Shown: one piece after another, positions 1 to 11,583 of the stretch
How positions within the stretch are numbered: position 1 is the first letter of the stretch
Layout: each line of letters opens with the position of its first letter
Assembly: GCA_022592445.1 (NCBI GenBank)
Contig: JABYQR010000205.1
Span: 18,439-82,438, forward strand
Length of the DNA: 64,000 nucleotides
Source of the DNA: Cytidiella melzeri
Taxonomy: Eukaryota > Basidiomycota > Agaricomycetes > Polyporales > Irpicaceae
Direction: 5' to 3'
Notes under the pieces: generated by a model
Told to the model about the DNA's origin: nothing
The model's database searches: none
What the model saw: only the letters and a program-made list of their open reading frames with translations
Position numbers and translations under genes: made by a program

Positions 1-2
1 AG

Positions 3-371
3 GAGAAGCAGCGCAAGTCTGGCGAGGCGGTCAAACAGTCGATCTCGCTCGGTGACGATCCCCAGTCGGGTGGTGGTGGTGGTGGTGGGCACCAGAGGTC
101 GCTGAGCGCAGACGTGCTTGCGGCTGTGCAGCCTCGCCCGCTCGACCGGTCCTCGAGGCGGCATTCGACGCTCAAAGTGGAGGACTGGCAGAAGAATCAG
201 CTTGAGGATGTTGAGCTTGGGCTTGCATCGCGGGAACGCCCGCAACAGAAGCGCGAGACGTCTTCGAGACGACAGTCGGGCGTGCCGTTCCCCGACTCTG
301 GGCCGACGAGTCGCCCGGCGAGGGACAGCAGGCGGATGTCTGGGATGCCTGTGCGTGACCCTATCAACTAG
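3..371 (+). CDS. C-terminal end of an unrecognised protein (5' truncated)
   Basis: An open frame enters from the left edge and ends at a TAG at 369-371. About 122 residues are visible. The sequence is low in complexity: a run of seven glycines lies near the start and Ser/Arg-rich stretches with RRxS-type motifs make up most of the rest, which looks like a disordered tail with possible basophilic kinase sites. No domain is visible, so no function is proposed. The frame is trusted because it is open from the edge and its composition is coherent, but introns upstream cannot be assessed. Confidence 0.55.
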   Translation, partial: EKQRKSGEAVKQSISLGDDPQSGGGGGGGHQRSLSADVLAAVQPRPLDRSSRRHSTLKVEDWQKNQLEDVELGLASRERPQQKRETSSRRQSGVPFPDSGPTSRPARDSRRMSGMPVRDPIN

Positions 372-1090
372 GGTTGCTACGAACAATGCTCGCATAGGGT
401 TGTTTGTCATATCCATGCGAGCTGTACGACCACTGGACATTTCATCTCCCTTGGACTTATAATCATGCACTCATGGGATGGTGAGTATATAGGCATTTTC
501 CACTCTTACCAGTAGCACCGATATGGATTTTCACTGTCACTTCTTCACCACACATCACTCACGGACTTTACACATGACACCTCCACGTAACATATCATCT
601 TAGTTTGCATAGTACTGTCATTTCTCATTCACCATAGTCATCAATTGGCCTGTTGCAAACAGCATTCGCTCGAGGTTCCCGTCTCCGAAGTCGTTTCATT
701 ATGGCAAGTCGGATTGATCGGGAGGCTGATGCGCTACAGAGGGTGAATCTACACCTGATCTCGATCACATCTAGGACTTTGGGGAGGACATTGACAGTCT
801 GGATCTTTGGGCGGGACGGTGTGTAGCCTCCTCGTCGTGCAGTCTCGGTCGTGTTTCGATGGTAGAGTGTATGACTATCTTGCGCATCGCCTTTGAGCGC
901 ACTGATCTGTGTCCGAGACCGCGTAGATCGAGGCTGCGATGAGGTGCAATGCGACGACACAGGGGTAGACGGCTTCCCCAATTCTCCACTTCAATTCAGT
1001 CCTAACCAAGCTCAGCACGCGCTATATAACCCCAGCCCTTTTCAACAAGCTCGCAAGGGACTTGCTCTTTCTACCGTCACAGCACACACC
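372..1090. other. intergenic, no gene recognised
   Basis: Contains the 3' flank of the preceding gene and the upstream region of the next. Short antisense ORFs between 625 and 989 have no recognisable protein character. A TATA-like tatataa lies at 1023-1029, about 62 bp upstream of the next ATG. Confidence 0.5.
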
Positions 1091-1936
1091 ATGTCCAACA
1101 TACAACGCTCAAAATCCACGCCGCACGTCGCGCCTCTCCAGCCTTTCCTCGTCCCCTCGGGCTCAAAAACGCACCTAGCTGCAGCGAAACCACGTATTCG
1201 ACGCCATCAGACAAGCCTCGCGTTAACAGATCTCGTTCCCGGGCACAGAACCCCTCGCACCGAGGACGACCCGTTCAGCCTCGGCGGGTTCTTTCCGTCC
1301 CCAGCTGAACGCCCAGACGCGGTGTGGAATTGGCTGCACGTCCAGGAAGATTCAGTGGCAGATGTCACGACCGAAGAGACCGAGGACGAGGATGGGGTGG
1401 GTGGTGACGGCACCAGGAGAGCTCATGTGATGTTTGACCATGCAGAAGACCAGAGGACTGCGGAGATGATTCTGAGGGAAGACAAATTGGGTGTGTTATC
1501 TCTGCGATGTGAGTCGACTTTTCCCAGCTGCTCGTTGTTGCCTATCCATGTGATAGGAACTTTTTCGACTTCCCTGTTCGTCCGACCCTGACAATTGTTT
1601 TTCTATCGTTTTGCAGCCGACATGTTCTCGTCCGGCCACGCCGTGCAGAGCCAGAAGACGACGGGGGTGTACCGTGACGACTCGGATCGTTTGCTCTCGC
1701 CCTACTGCGAGGATAATCCTTTGGACGATGACGCGGTGTACTTGTCGCTTGCTGCGTTGAGGAATGCACACAGTGCCGTGTTGGTGCCTGCGCGCGCTGT
1801 GGCAGAGTGCGACGGCTCGGGTCCGTTGTTCTGTCCTGTCGAGGATGCGTCTGCTGGTAAATACGAGGAAGATGGTTCCTGGCAGGCTGTGATGTCGCAA
1901 GGAGTGGGTTTGGTTCTTGACTACTTTGCCATGTAG
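1091..1936 (+). CDS. unrecognised protein, 245 aa, two exons
   Basis: Exons are 1091-1508 and 1617-1936. The 108-nt intron has a GTGAGT donor and a TTTGCAG acceptor, and the join keeps frame (codon TCC). The start is the first ATG after the TATA-like box at 1023; the frame is also open further upstream, so an earlier start cannot be excluded. The N-terminus is basic and Ser/Pro-rich, the middle is acidic (a TEETEDEDG stretch around residue 100), and the C-terminal part looks more ordered. There is no signal peptide or membrane segment. I do not recognise the family. Confidence 0.6.
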
Positions 1937-2069
1937 CTTTCTATAGTTCTGGTGTATGATATCCACAACGCGATATGGTTGTCGTTGTACTCGAGAGAGG
2001 AAACATACACGTAACATCGCGGTGACGTGTTACGGTAACGTCACATGGGTGTCACTGTATAAAGAGAGT

Positions 2070-2143
2070 GTTCCCACGATTCTGGACTTGTTCCCACACT
2101 GCTCTGACCAAGTTCCCACAGTCGATTGCTCTTGCGTGGGAAC
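2070..2143. promoter_or_regulatory. cluster of four CSL-type binding sites upstream of the CSL gene
   Basis: GTTCCCAC occurs at 2070-2077, 2090-2097 and 2112-2119, and its reverse complement GTGGGAAC at 2136-2143. GTGGGAA is the established core target of CSL proteins (CBF1/Su(H)/Lag-1 family). The four sites lie between a TATA-like element (tgtataaag, about 2056-2064) and the CSL start codon at 2162, so they probably fall around the transcription start or in the 5' leader. This suggests direct autoregulation of the gene that follows; the binding itself is inferred. Confidence 0.75.
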
Positions 2144-2161
2144 GAGACACAGTCCACCCTC

Positions 2162-4638
2162 ATGAATCCATATCCTCCCTTTCTACCTCCTCCGTCCTCT
2201 CTCCTTCACCTTCCAATGGGCTCGACCCCTGGTATCGCCCCCGACGACCATTTTTCCCAGCCCGTTACCGCAAACCCTCAGGAGCTGTCGCGCTCGACCT
2301 CCCCGCCTCAGCCTCACCTGGACTTGATCGTAAATCTCTAGCTTTCATTGCAGGCTACCGCTTTTCTGAACGCGTTTCTAGGTGCGCAAACCAGAGTCGC
2401 CCCGTATCGACGAGTCCCGGCAGGTAGGCCCGCCCATGGCCTCGTCCTCGTCTGTGGCCACCTCCAGCATCCAATCTATCTTGGCTTCCACTCAAAATTC
2501 AGCAGACGTAGAAGGCGCTTCATCATCTGCCTGGACTCCGAGTACCCAAGCGGGCCATCCGCCTCGCGACCCTCACAACGCGCTGCCCGGTATTGCTGTG
2601 ATTCCTGTGAGTGCTAGTTGACAACCTGAGCGCATACATGCACAGACCGGTATGGGGGCATTCCCCTGCTTCAGTTTAGACAATCGACGAAGCGTAAATT
2701 AGACACGTCAGATATACATGAACAGAGGAACAAGATCAGGCGCGTCGTTCGCGAGCATGTGTCCCAACACCCGGCGCGTCTGAGGCCGATGACGACCGTG
2801 TTGTGTCTGCACGCCGCCGTCGCCCAAAAGTCGTACGGAACGGAAAAGCGGTTCTTGTGCCCGCCGCCCATCGTGCACATTGAAGGGCCACTATGGAACA
2901 TGAGACAGCAGCAGCTGTCGATGACGGTCGTCTCCGAGGGCGGGGAGCGGTCGCTCGAGCAACGCGCTCCTGTCGACCACAACCTAGCTGCCAACTTCAA
3001 GTTTCTGCACGTCACGGGTTCTGCAAAGTCAAAAAGCTTTCAGCTCTCGCTTGATATTGCGGAACCCCAGCAGCCTAGTGGCGACGGCACGGAGGCTGGT
3101 CCTGGACGCGTTTGGGCTTCCTTTGATTCTGCACCGGTCACGATCATCTCGAAGCCGTCCAAGAAGACCGCCAAGACGCGTAATATTGCGTCGTGCATAC
3201 TCGCAGGAGGCCCAGTCTCCTTGTTTAATCGTATCAACTCGCAAACTGTACGCACAAAATACATGACGGTCGACGGAGGGATGATATGCGCTAGCAACAA
3301 TAGCTGGTCTGCCTTCACAGTGAACGTTATTCGGTCGTCACAGGGTGACGCACCTGCGATCGGTGAGTTTGCCACGTGCTATCTGCGAACCGACGACGAC
3401 TAGCACATCTAATCGCTCTCCCATCAATCTTGCGCGCCGAGCTCAGGTCCTCAGCCGGTTACTTATGGGAGCGAGATCATGTTGGTCGATCAGGCTACAG
3501 GCACGCAGTCGGGAGCTCTGCAGATAAGGAAGGTTGACAAGGGTCGTGTCGCGCCCGATGACGGAGGGCCGGTAAGCCAGATGCAGAAGATTGCGTTGCT
3601 GCGGGTGAATCCCGATGGCTCGCGCCAGTACTTGTCTGCTGCGGGTCCCTTGCCTGGATCGACGGTCGCTGCGCCGCCGGCACTTGGGATGCCGAACGCC
3701 ACTAGTGCGCATCAGTTATTGTATCAAGCTGCGAGGGTGAGAGAGGAGGTGAAAGACGGGAGTAGGATTGTCATTGATGAAGTGGACGATTACCTCTGTT
3801 GGACCATAGTCGGAATCTGTACGTGCCATTCTTCCGATTAAATAGTCATTCTTCTCCTGACGTGTTGCACTTGACAGCAAAATTTCAGTATACGTTCTTT
3901 GACGCATTCAACCAGAGCACCAACGTGCCGGACACTCCGATCACCCCGTTCCCTACGTTGTTCCAAGCTCCGGTTTACAAACCGAACATCAACTCCCTGG
4001 AGCTTACCGTGGCGAACTTTTTCTACGAGCATCCTAAACACGGCGGTCGGACGACTCTCGACATTTACATCGGGAACATAGGGCCACTCCGAAACCGGTA
4101 CTATGCCTATGACCACGAGGATAGTTTTTCGCCGGCGCCCTACGTGCAAGCGATAGGCCCAGATGGCGTCGCTCGAGAGCATAAAATTGGCGATGATGAC
4201 GGTTCAGCGATACACTGGACAGTCACTCTAGCGAAGGGACCGACGCACACGACGGTGGTGGTCGAGTTGCCGGAGATGGCGGAGCTCCTAAAGGCGATCC
4301 AAGACGACCTTGAGGCGCCTACGGCGGATGAAAAGGCGGGGAGAGACCCCATCCCGAAGAGGGACAAGGCATCAAAAAGGAATGAGCTGGTGTTGAAGCC
4401 GGAGAACACGGCGCATGTGGCGGGGAGGAGTTTGCCGCTGCTGTTTGTTCGGTCGTTCGACGGAGTGGGATATCATTCTGGACGGGCGATCGCATGTGAG
4501 AATGTGTTTCAGGCGATAGACCTGGCGGGGATGGCTGGGCCCGGGGCGGGGGGTCTAAACACGGACTGGTTGGCGGCCGCGCAGGCAGCTGCGTCTGTGG
4601 ATAATGGGCTGCATGGGTGGACGTTGAGAGTGATCTAG
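2162..4638 (+). CDS. CSL (CBF1/Su(H)/Lag-1) family transcription factor, 737 aa
   Basis: Five exons: 2162-2329, 2382-2606, 2675-3362, 3447-3818, 3878-4638; all joins keep frame. Residues 1-130 are Ser/Pro-rich and probably disordered. The N-terminal Rel-like DNA-binding domain follows, with the hallmark AQKSYGTEKRFLCPPP near residue 170. The beta-trefoil domain carries SKPSKK, LFNRINSQTVRTKY and PVSQMQKIALLR; a C-terminal TIG/IPT-like region starts near FFDAFNQ. Family proteins bind GTGGGAA in the nucleus. Fungi lack Notch, and characterised yeast members act in adhesion, cell cycle and lipid metabolism; the role here is unknown. An insertion of about 70 residues (PKRDKASKR region) interrupts the TIG part. 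The leader just upstream carries four matching target sites. The start is the first ATG of a frame that splices cleanly. Confidence 0.93.
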
Positions 4639-5107
4639 AGAGAGGTGTGTCTGAACTGACGGTGCCTAGTTGTCATACTGTTTTGGTTTTGATTGATGAT
4701 CTGTTTTCTTTTCTTGCTGTGTCACTTGTTTTGTGCAGTTTTTCTACGAGTTGAGCGGTGCTGAGATTGCCAGCAGACTCGAGCTCGTCGCTGTTGTGCT
4801 GTGTACCATAGGTGTAATCATATATATCGCATGCAAGATTAGATGATCACTACCATGATTCTCCTAATGGCTGATGTGCGGTTGCCCCATTTTTTGAACG
4901 AGTCGACCTTTTTGTCGCTGTCCCAATTGCGCGACCGTCGAGCATCGTCGAGCATCGTCAACGTTGAGCACCAACCACTACCAGTCACCAGAACAACCAC
5001 GTTCGTTCCCGTCAAACCAGTGCGTATCTCCATTCAGCTCAGAGTTTCGCCGTGTTCGCCCCAATCGATAGCCCTCCGCTTGCCGCAACGGCCGCGCCTT
5101 TCTGAGG
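4639..5107. other. intergenic between CSL gene and pyruvate kinase
   Basis: 3' flank of the CSL gene and distal upstream region of pyruvate kinase. Short ORFs here show no family features. A short direct repeat (gagcatcgtc twice, about 4939-4960) is present; nothing else stands out. Confidence 0.5.
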
Positions 5108-5236
5108 CTATAAATTGTTCGCCTCTTCTTCTCCGTCCTCTTCCTCTCTACCTCCGCCCGTCGTTCGACAGGGCACTTATATACCTCCAACCTCTACCTC
5201 TCGCTGCTCACCTATCTCTCCCCCTTCGACAGAACA
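5108..5236 (+). promoter_or_regulatory. core promoter and pyrimidine-rich leader of pyruvate kinase
   Basis: A TATAAA at 5109-5114 lies 123 bp upstream of the ATG. It is followed by a strongly CT-rich stretch (about 5120-5230) leading to the start codon context AACAATGTC. TATA plus a CT-rich leader is the usual arrangement of highly expressed glycolytic genes in filamentous fungi. Confidence 0.6.
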
Positions 5237-7651
<2,415 letters not shown>

Positions 7652-8109
7652 TTCTCTAGTGTGTCGCGCACCGTAATTGCCCAGACGAAAGTATAGAGCG
7701 TTGTACGATCAGGCGTTCAGGAAGGGAGGCGAAGCGGTGATTGTATAGAAAGAGAAAAGGACGACGGTGTGGGACGTGCTAGGAATGGTCCCTGAAAACA
7801 TGAAATGTAATTACAGTGATGACTTTTACGTGAACGATAGACCTCTTTCTTAGACTTTTCTTCTTTCTGCTTGGTTGTGCAGCAAGGACTTCATATGATG
7901 ACTGACGGGTATGTGTCCCTCCCAAATTAACATTAATTTGATTCTTCCATCTGCAATTTGCACACAAGTGAGCACTGCATTCAACATTATCCAAGGATAT
8001 AAATTGAATGCGACTGTGCCGATATTTTCTCCTCTATATTTGACCCTTGCATTCGGTTGCTGTCTCCTTTAATTATACAAGTGCAGTGCGGGGGTGTTCC
8101 GGTGCCCTC
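7652..8109. other. 3' flanks of two convergent genes
   Basis: Lies between the stop codons of pyruvate kinase (+) and ribulose-phosphate epimerase (-). AT-rich toward the middle; only UTR sequence is expected. No gene or repeat seen. Confidence 0.5.
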
Positions 8110-9219
8110 CTATGATTTTGAAGCGGCGATCCTCGCCTGAGCGTCGTTCACCGTCTCCTTCAAGAGCGCAATGACATTGTCCGGCATGGGGTCGTTGAAG
8201 ATGGCTGTACCAGCGACAATGACGTTGCTTCCTATTGCGTGAGAGAAAAAAAAATTTTGTCGTGTGAGTTGCTTTTATTGTGGATTGAGAAGAAATTTGT
8301 GGAAAGCACCTGCATCGGCACACACCCCGATCGTCTTGGGACCGACGCCGCCGTCGACTTCGATGTCCTTGTCTGGGAAACGGGTGCGGAGGTCGGAAAC
8401 CTTTGGAACGCACCGATCAAGGAATTTCTGGCCTCCCCTCCCTGCGTGGTTCGTGATTCAGATTATCATTTGTTGGTTCAGGGAAAGGGGTATGACGGAC
8501 CAGGGTAGACGGTCATGACGAGGAGCATGTCTGCCGCTTCGCCGATTTCGTCTGTGATGGAGGTGGAGGGTGTGTCTGGGGAAATGGCGACGCCTGCCTT
8601 CATCTTGCGACCGTGAATGGTGTTGATGAGAGACAGAGGGTCCGCTATGTTGTCGTTGTTGCATGAGTTAACGTGAGGAGAGTGTGTGAGGGGGCGTACA
8701 GGTTGCCTCGAGATGGAAGCAGTAGAGAGCGCCGCCTGCATCTGCGATGTCGTTCACCCACTGCGCCGTTCGGCTGAGGATGAGTGGAAAGATGAGAGCA
8801 AGATGAGAGTAAGAGAGCACCTTTTCCGGCTCTGCCACCATCATGTGGCAGTCCATGAATATGCCCGGGACGCCTTTCGACACGCAGGACAGGATGGGAG
8901 CGCCTGGGAGGAAGAAATTTGTGATGTTGGTTCAACAGTGTCGGCGATCGCGCTGCTTACCCATAGTGATGTTAGGCACAAAGTGACTGGTGAGATTGCA
9001 TGAGCTGCGTCGGTGCTCTGTCGGCAAAGGATGACAATACACACCCGTCCATGACATCTGGAAAGGCGGTGACTATGCTGCGGTAAGCAAAAGGCTGTGA
9101 GTGCAAGACTTACCCATGTGCAGCCACTCTGCGCCGCCCTTTATCATGCGCTTGCATTCTGCGGTGAGCTGGCCAAAGTCTGAGGCGAGGACGGAGGGTG
9201 AGATGATGGCTCTGGGCAT
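8110..9219 (-). CDS. ribulose-phosphate 3-epimerase, 228 aa
   Basis: Interconverts ribulose-5-phosphate and xylulose-5-phosphate in the pentose phosphate pathway. Exons in transcript order: 9219-9114, 9057-9045, 8986-8961, 8903-8821, 8760-8700, 8644-8501, 8441-8310, 8231-8110. Motifs: SPSVLASDF at the start, HMDVMDGHFVPN with metal-binding His and catalytic Asp, DCHMMV, CFHLEA, VMTVYPG and EVDGGVGP with the second catalytic Asp. Length is normal for the family. Exon 2 is only 13 nt but carries part of the MDVMDG motif, so it must be real. The donor of intron 6 (GTCCGT) is weak; the reading GGQKFLDR beyond it supports the join. Confidence 0.95.
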
Positions 9220-9520
9220 CGTCGTCGTCGTTGTCGGGAGAGTTCAGTAGGATGATTGTCGGATAGTTGCGCCGGATGCTCGGGCCCATGACGTGGGTAA
9301 GCAAATAGACGCTTGCTACTAGCCGCCGGAGCACAGCAGTTTGTAAGAAAGAAATTGGTGACGGCCTGTGTCTCGAATTACTCCACTCACTCGCAGCACT
9401 TGCAGCCTGGGTCACTGTCGGATCAGATCACCGAGCACGGTATATATACCATCCATCCATCCGTGCCTCTACTTCAGCTCTTTTTTGCTTTTCCCTATTC
9501 CATCCGCTTTCAACTTTGTC
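9220..9520. promoter_or_regulatory. shared upstream region of a divergent pair
   Basis: 301 bp between the start codons of the epimerase (-) and the secreted repeat protein (+). A TATA-like tatatata at 9441-9448 lies 73-80 bp upstream of the plus-strand ATG. No clear TATA was seen for the minus-strand gene. Confidence 0.5.
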
Positions 9521-10335
9521 ATGTTCGCCCGCACCTCTACTTTCCTCTATGTCTTCCTCTTCGCTGCTTCCACAGTCGCAGCTGCAAACGTTCACCAGGA
9601 GAAGCGTCAGAGTACGTTGAACCGTTGTCAGTGTTGCCGTACCATCAACTTATCCTTCAATAGTTCTCAACTCCGTCACCTCTGACGCCGCCTCCATCTT
9701 GAGTGTGGCCACACAGGGCGCAGGATCCATATTCTCAGTAGCGACCAGTGGGGCAGGCTCGGTCTTCACTGACGCTACCAGCGGCGGAGGTTCCATCTTC
9801 ACCGACGCTACCAGCGGTGCAGGCTCCGTCTTCACTGACGCTACTAGCGGTGCAGGCTCAGTTTTCACACAAGCAACAGCGGGAGGTAAGCAACCTTTTT
9901 TCAATTTGTGAGCAGGTGTTCACTCCAAATGTGTTAGCCGCATCCGTCGCTTCCGATGTGACCAGCTTCGCAGGGAGCGTTGGTACCATCGTGACTTGTA
10001 AGTCAATTTCTTGACGGTCACACTCCGATGGAATTCTGACTGCTTTCTACAGCCGCAGCCGGCCACGCGGAGACTGTCATCACTGAGGCTGGTGGCTCTG
10101 CGTTTACACTCGCTGAAAGCGGCGCTACTTTCCTCACTACCGTCGCTGGAAGTGTCTACACTGCTCTTGCAGCTACCAACACGTATGTTTGCTCTTTCCG
10201 AAAGCATAATCGGCGCTGACATCTCTTGCTAGGTCGAGCAGCGCTGCTGGGTCCTTCCCGCCTATGACCCAGATGTTTGTCAGCCTCGCTGCCGTCTTGT
10301 CTAGCATATTCTTTGGAGCTTGGTTCATCCTCTAA
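9521..10335 (+). CDS. secreted, repeat-containing, probably GPI-anchored protein, 201 aa
   Basis: Exons: 9521-9611, 9664-9885, 9938-9997, 10053-10182, 10233-10335. The N-terminus is a signal peptide (hydrophobic FLYVFLFAAS, cleavage likely near AAA-N), followed at once by a Lys-Arg, a likely Kex2 processing site. The mature part holds five 11-residue repeats of the type SGAGSVFTDAT, then looser Ser/Thr/Ala/Gly-rich variants. The C-terminus is a hydrophobic helix (AVLSSIFFGAWFIL) after a small-residue SSSAAGS stretch, as in GPI-anchored proteins. It has no cysteine and no catalytic domain. It is probably a surface or wall protein; exact role unknown. The same design is common among Ser/Thr-rich fungal wall proteins. 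Confidence 0.8.
9705..9869 (+). repeat. five tandem 33-bp coding repeats
   Basis: Five consecutive 33-bp units inside exon 2 of the secreted protein, each encoding one 11-residue repeat. Units 2-5 are most alike; unit 1 is diverged (SVATQGAGSIF). All units keep frame, so copy-number change would lengthen or shorten the protein without breaking it. Confidence 0.85.
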
Positions 10336-10590
10336 ACATGCATATGCTATAAATCTTTAACACACGCGGACTCATCGTACCAATAGGATATACCTGCTGC
10401 AATGGAATGTAGTACTTACAATAATTACTCATATCGTAACTGTCGAGCTTGACTATGGTGCAAATATTTCGCGTCACAATCCAGACTTTCTCTCAGACTG
10501 TTCGAGGTTGCAAACCAGACAATTCGGAGTTCAAGAGTTTTTGAAACGCAGGCACCAAAATATATCAATTGAGCAATGGAATGAGACCCT

Positions 10591-11287
10591 TTATTCTTCC
10601 TCCTTTGTCAAATCCTTCTGAACCTGCATGTACAATTAATTGTTAGTTAAGTAGTAGAGAACCTGAGGAAAAAGTACCGTACATGAGGGTTGAAGAACAA
10701 ACTGTTCATGCCCCACGGGAATGGAACAGCTGGAATTTGCAAACGATGTGAGTGGATTCACAGAGTGAGCATGAGCATGGGACATACCGCGATGGTTAAG
10801 GTAGGGATAGGCCGGGACCTCGGGGAGGTGACCGTCGTTCTCCGCCCGGACGTGAGCCTCGTGTGCGGCATGCTCCGTCTCGACTTTGTTGACCCACAGC
10901 GCGGTGACGAGAACTGCAGACAATTCTTCATGAGCATGCTCCACGGGAAGTCTGACATGGCGAATTGACTTACTGCCAGGGGCACAAACGTAGAAGCTTG
11001 CGTTATCCGTAACTCGCGATCAATCCCGACGCTCTCCCTTCCTTCAAAGGCAGCTAGCCACTCACCTGATACGTCTCCACAAGTTGGCAGTTTCTAAGAT
11101 AGCCCACAAGAAACGCGTCCTATCGTCAGCTACCCCTCATCTCACGTTAAATGTGGGACTTACCAGCGGCATGAGCCTTCAACGCAGCCTGTTTCTCGGC
11201 GTACGAACCCTCGCCAGCGGCGGCAGCGAAGCCACGGGTGTTGCGCGGGACAGCGCGGAGGAGCGAGCGGCGCATGAGCATCGACAT
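10591..11287 (-). CDS. COX13: cytochrome c oxidase subunit 6A (Cox13), 126 aa
   Basis: Small nuclear-encoded subunit of respiratory complex IV in the mitochondrial inner membrane. Exons in transcript order: 11287-11164, 11093-11066, 10996-10974, 10913-10788, 10729-10683, 10623-10591. The first 25 residues are Arg-rich and lack acids, typical of a mitochondrial presequence. One membrane segment (SFYVCAPGILVTALWV) follows, then the family signature YPYLNHR ... FPWGMNSLFFNPHV. Length fits. Exons 2 and 3 (28 and 23 nt) are tiny but encode the conserved NLWRR and the membrane segment start. Convergent with the secreted protein gene and divergent from RPN2. Confidence 0.94.
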
Positions 11288-11583
11288 GTCTACAGAAAGT
11301 AAAGGACTGAGTAGTGGTTTTGTTCTGAACTGTCTGCACGAATATTCCTAGGTGAAGTGAGGTTAGACGCGCGAATGGGTTGTGCGGGTAAGCTCGGTGC
11401 GCAAGTTTGAGCGTGGGAGACCATGTCTTGTTACGTAAGCATGTATGTAGCGAAAGAGGAAATGTGATCAAAATGTGATTTAGACGCGGACGACGCGTTC
11501 TATGGTCGCTGACGCGTCTCTGCTAGCCATTTGTTCAAAGTTATTCTTTCTCCGGACACGCTCATCGTTCTTCGTCGGGCAAT
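11288..11583. promoter_or_regulatory. divergent promoter region of COX6A and RPN2
   Basis: 296 bp between the two start codons. No clear TATA box on either side. The spacing makes a shared promoter likely, but no specific element was recognised. Confidence 0.45.

Noticed and set aside
625..989. Overlapping minus-strand ORFs upstream of the 1091-1936 gene
   Set aside because: Arg/Ser-rich out-of-frame character, no splice partners and no domain.
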